Origin: CAZPZZ01 sp964591245 | GTDB lineage: Bacteria > Acidobacteriota > Vicinamibacteria > Vicinamibacterales > UBA8438 | DNA length: 63,637 nucleotides | Assembly (NCBI GenBank): GCA_964591245.1 | Contig: CAZPZZ010000006.1 | Coordinates: forward strand, 1 to 63,637 | Reading direction: 5' to 3' | Shown here: one piece after another, positions 62,309 to 63,637 of the stretch | Layout of the letters: the number at the start of each line of letters is the position of its first letter | How positions within the stretch are numbered: position 1 is the first letter of the stretch | Position numbers and translations under genes: made by a program | The notes under the pieces: generated by a model | What the model was told of the DNA's origin: nothing | Seen by the model: the letters and a program-made list of their open reading frames with translations, nothing else | Database searches by the model: none

Positions 62309-63424
62309 TCAGTCCTCTTCTCCTCGCGAGCGTCCATGACGGGTAGCCCCCTCGGCCAAGCGCGCTCGAGCCCAATCAACGTGCTCAACGACGAGAGGTT
62401 CCTGTAGCGAGTCGCCCTGATCAGCCGACTGCGCACCGAGCACAGAGCTAGCCTCATCGTCGGTACTATTACCCAACGCCACCGCAATATTGCGACGCAA
62501 GCGCTTGACCCGAGCTCGTGTCATTGGACCACCACGGATCGCCGCCCGTAGTTCCGTATCGGACCGGGACCAGAGATCCACCAGCCGGGGGCCATCAAGC
62601 GCAGCACGCGGCTGCCAGGCCGGATCCGGGCTCAGTGGCGCCATGTCGTTATAGGGGCACACATCCTGACAGATGTCACACCCATAAACGTGCGCACCTA
62701 CCGACTCGCGAAGCCCGACCGGAATGGCCCCTTTCGTCTCAATCGTCAGATAGGACAGACACCGTGTTGAGTCGAGCACACCTGGCTCCGGGAATGCGCC
62801 GGTGGGACAGGCATCAAGACAGAGTGTGCAAGTGCCACACTGATCGAACGCGGGCGTATCAACGTCAAGAGGGACGCTGCACAGTATCTCGGACAGGAAT
62901 AGCCAGGACCCGAGGTCAGGATTGATGAGACACGTGTTCTTCCCGATCCACCCGAGCCCAGCATGTCGAGCGTACACGCGCTCCTGAATTGGTCCAGTGT
63001 CCACATACACACGCGTTTCAAACGGCTGAGGGTGTCGCGCATGCATCCAGTCGGCGAGTTCCTGCGTCCGAGCGCCCAGAACATCATGGTAGTCGTCGCC
63101 CCAGGCATAACGTGAAATCAGCGCTTGGCCTGAATCCTGCACATCCAGGGAGGCCTGACGAGCAGTGTTGTAGATGGTGCCCAAGACGATGACCGCCTGG
63201 GCGGCTGGCATTACCGCGCGCACATCAGCCCGACGCGCTGCCGTGCGAGCCATATAGCTCATCTCACCGGCGAATCCTCGCTCGAGCCATTCCTCCAATC
63301 GGCCAAGTTCAGGATGCGCACGCGCAGGCGCGACCCCACACAGATCAAACCCGAGCATACTCGCCTGGGCCTTGATGGCCCCTGATGTCAGCGGAGTGCT
63401 CGCCTCAGTACCGGATCTGTCCAT
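62309..63424 (-). CDS. queG: Epoxyqueuosine reductase QueG
   Basis: A 371-aa cobalamin- and Fe-S-dependent enzyme that reduces epoxyqueuosine to queuosine in tRNA wobble position 34. Seen: FDLCGVAPARAHPEL, the catalytic-aspartate stretch YVDTGPIQERVYARHAGLGWIGKNTCLINP, FLSEILCSVPLD, and two [4Fe-4S] motifs CGTCTLCLDACPTG and CDICQDVCPYN. The C-terminus holds a short HEAT-like tail (ALGNSTDDEA). Length matches the bacterial enzyme. It heads the queG-yqgE-epimerase cluster; no other queuosine genes are in the window. Confidence 0.93.
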   Translation of the reverse strand: MDRSGTEASTPLTSGAIKAQASMLGFDLCGVAPARAHPELGRLEEWLERGFAGEMSYMARTAARRADVRAVMPAAQAVIVLGTIYNTARQASLDVQDSGQALISRYAWGDDYHDVLGARTQELADWMHARHPQPFETRVYVDTGPIQERVYARHAGLGWIGKNTCLINPDLGSWLFLSEILCSVPLDVDTPAFDQCGTCTLCLDACPTGAFPEPGVLDSTRCLSYLTIETKGAIPVGLRESVGAHVYGCDICQDVCPYNDMAPLSPDPAWQPRAALDGPRLVDLWSRSDTELRAAIRGGPMTRARVKRLRRNIAVALGNSTDDEASSVLGAQSADQGDSLQEPLVVEHVDWARARLAEGATRHGRSRGEED

Positions 63425-63533
63425 CTCTGGGACTCACGTAGTCAACAATCCGGGAGAAGCTGACCGCTAGGCGCACGCCCCTATGTACGGAACAACAATG
63501 GGAGAAATTTCCCTCAGAAGATGCAACCGCTCG

Positions 63534-63637
63534 TCAAAATGCATAGCGCAACCCAAACTGCATCTCCCGGGCATTCTGCGCACTGAAAATGCGACCAAAA
63601 TTCGGCGTCCCAAAAACGCGGTTGGGGATATCAAAAT
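63534..63637 (-). CDS. C-terminus of an outer-membrane (TonB-receptor-like) protein, cut by the window edge
   Basis: The last 33 codons of a minus-strand gene run in from the right edge: the text ends NAREMQFGLRYAF and a TGA stop at 63536-63534. A last strand with aromatic-rich alternation and a terminal phenylalanine is the signal for BAM-dependent outer-membrane barrels. REMQFGLRYAF is especially like the large carboxypeptidase-regulatory/TonB-dependent receptors abundant in Acidobacteriota. Only this tail is visible, so the family call is by pattern. The 109 bases between it and queG hold no gene. Confidence 0.7.
   Translation of the reverse strand, partial: FDIPNRVFGTPNFGRIFSAQNAREMQFGLRYAF

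Noticed and set aside
1..63637. CRISPR arrays, prophage, transposases or integrase attachment sites
   Set aside because: No short regularly spaced repeats, no recognisable mobile-element proteins, and the only long direct repeat is the 55-base assembly overlap.

Overview
The window is bacterial, high in GC and densely coded on both strands. It has no rRNA, tRNA, CRISPR array, phage or insertion sequence that I can recognise. Gene content points to a Gram-negative heterotroph: outer-membrane barrel proteins, many secreted hydrolases and lipoprotein-anchored TRAP receptors. The style of a partial cytochrome c and of the outer-membrane C-terminus at the right edge suggests Acidobacteriota, perhaps Vicinamibacteria; this is an inference. 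Three 100-N gaps show a scaffolded, probably metagenomic, assembly.

Left part (1-14.1 kb): the 3' end of a topoisomerase IV subunit A gene and a complete subunit B gene flank a nine-gene block on the opposite strand (10624 to 1376). Most of its genes overlap or lie within about 15 bases of each other. In order of transcription it encodes a GcvH-like lipoyl carrier, a COG0523/CobW GTPase, a 104-aa cysteine protein resembling the N-terminus of HdrA, a dicluster ferredoxin, a radical SAM enzyme, a DUF116-polyprenyl synthase fusion, a small prenyltransferase-repeat protein, a squalene-hopene-cyclase-like protein with DxDD, and a cysteine desulfurase. I read this as an undescribed isoprenoid pathway wired to Fe-S, lipoyl and radical SAM chemistry, and it is the best candidate here for a new system.

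Second region (14.4-25.3 kb, plus strand): Fe-dependent alcohol dehydrogenase, PQQ-type beta-propeller, HemN-like radical SAM protein, Rv2949c-type chorismate lyase, halogenase-like flavoprotein, hotdog thioesterase and PaaK-like ligase. The last four could make, modify and activate a hydroxybenzoate. A TAXI-TRAP uptake system follows.

Middle (25.8-44.7 kb): a cytochrome c fragment at a gap, ketopantoate-reductase-like and formyl-CoA transferase genes, a class V aminotransferase, a secreted cyanophycinase-like peptidase, a thermolysin-like protease with an outer-membrane protein, two M23 peptidases, an Nramp-fold transporter without the canonical metal-site motifs, two gamma-glutamyltransferases, a chlorite-dismutase/HemQ-superfamily protein and class I aldolase. 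The gap at 35427-35526 is an artefact: the same 55 bases lie on both sides, and merging them restores an open gene.

Right part (45-63.6 kb): UDP-sugar dehydrogenase, secreted esterase, a second TAXI-TRAP system with a gap inside the receptor gene, EttA, ATP-grasp ligase, a CxxHxxM secreted protein, ABC exporter, DinB, RsgA, amidohydrolase, a UDP-glucuronate epimerase-YqgE-QueG cluster, and the last 33 codons of an outer-membrane protein at the edge.
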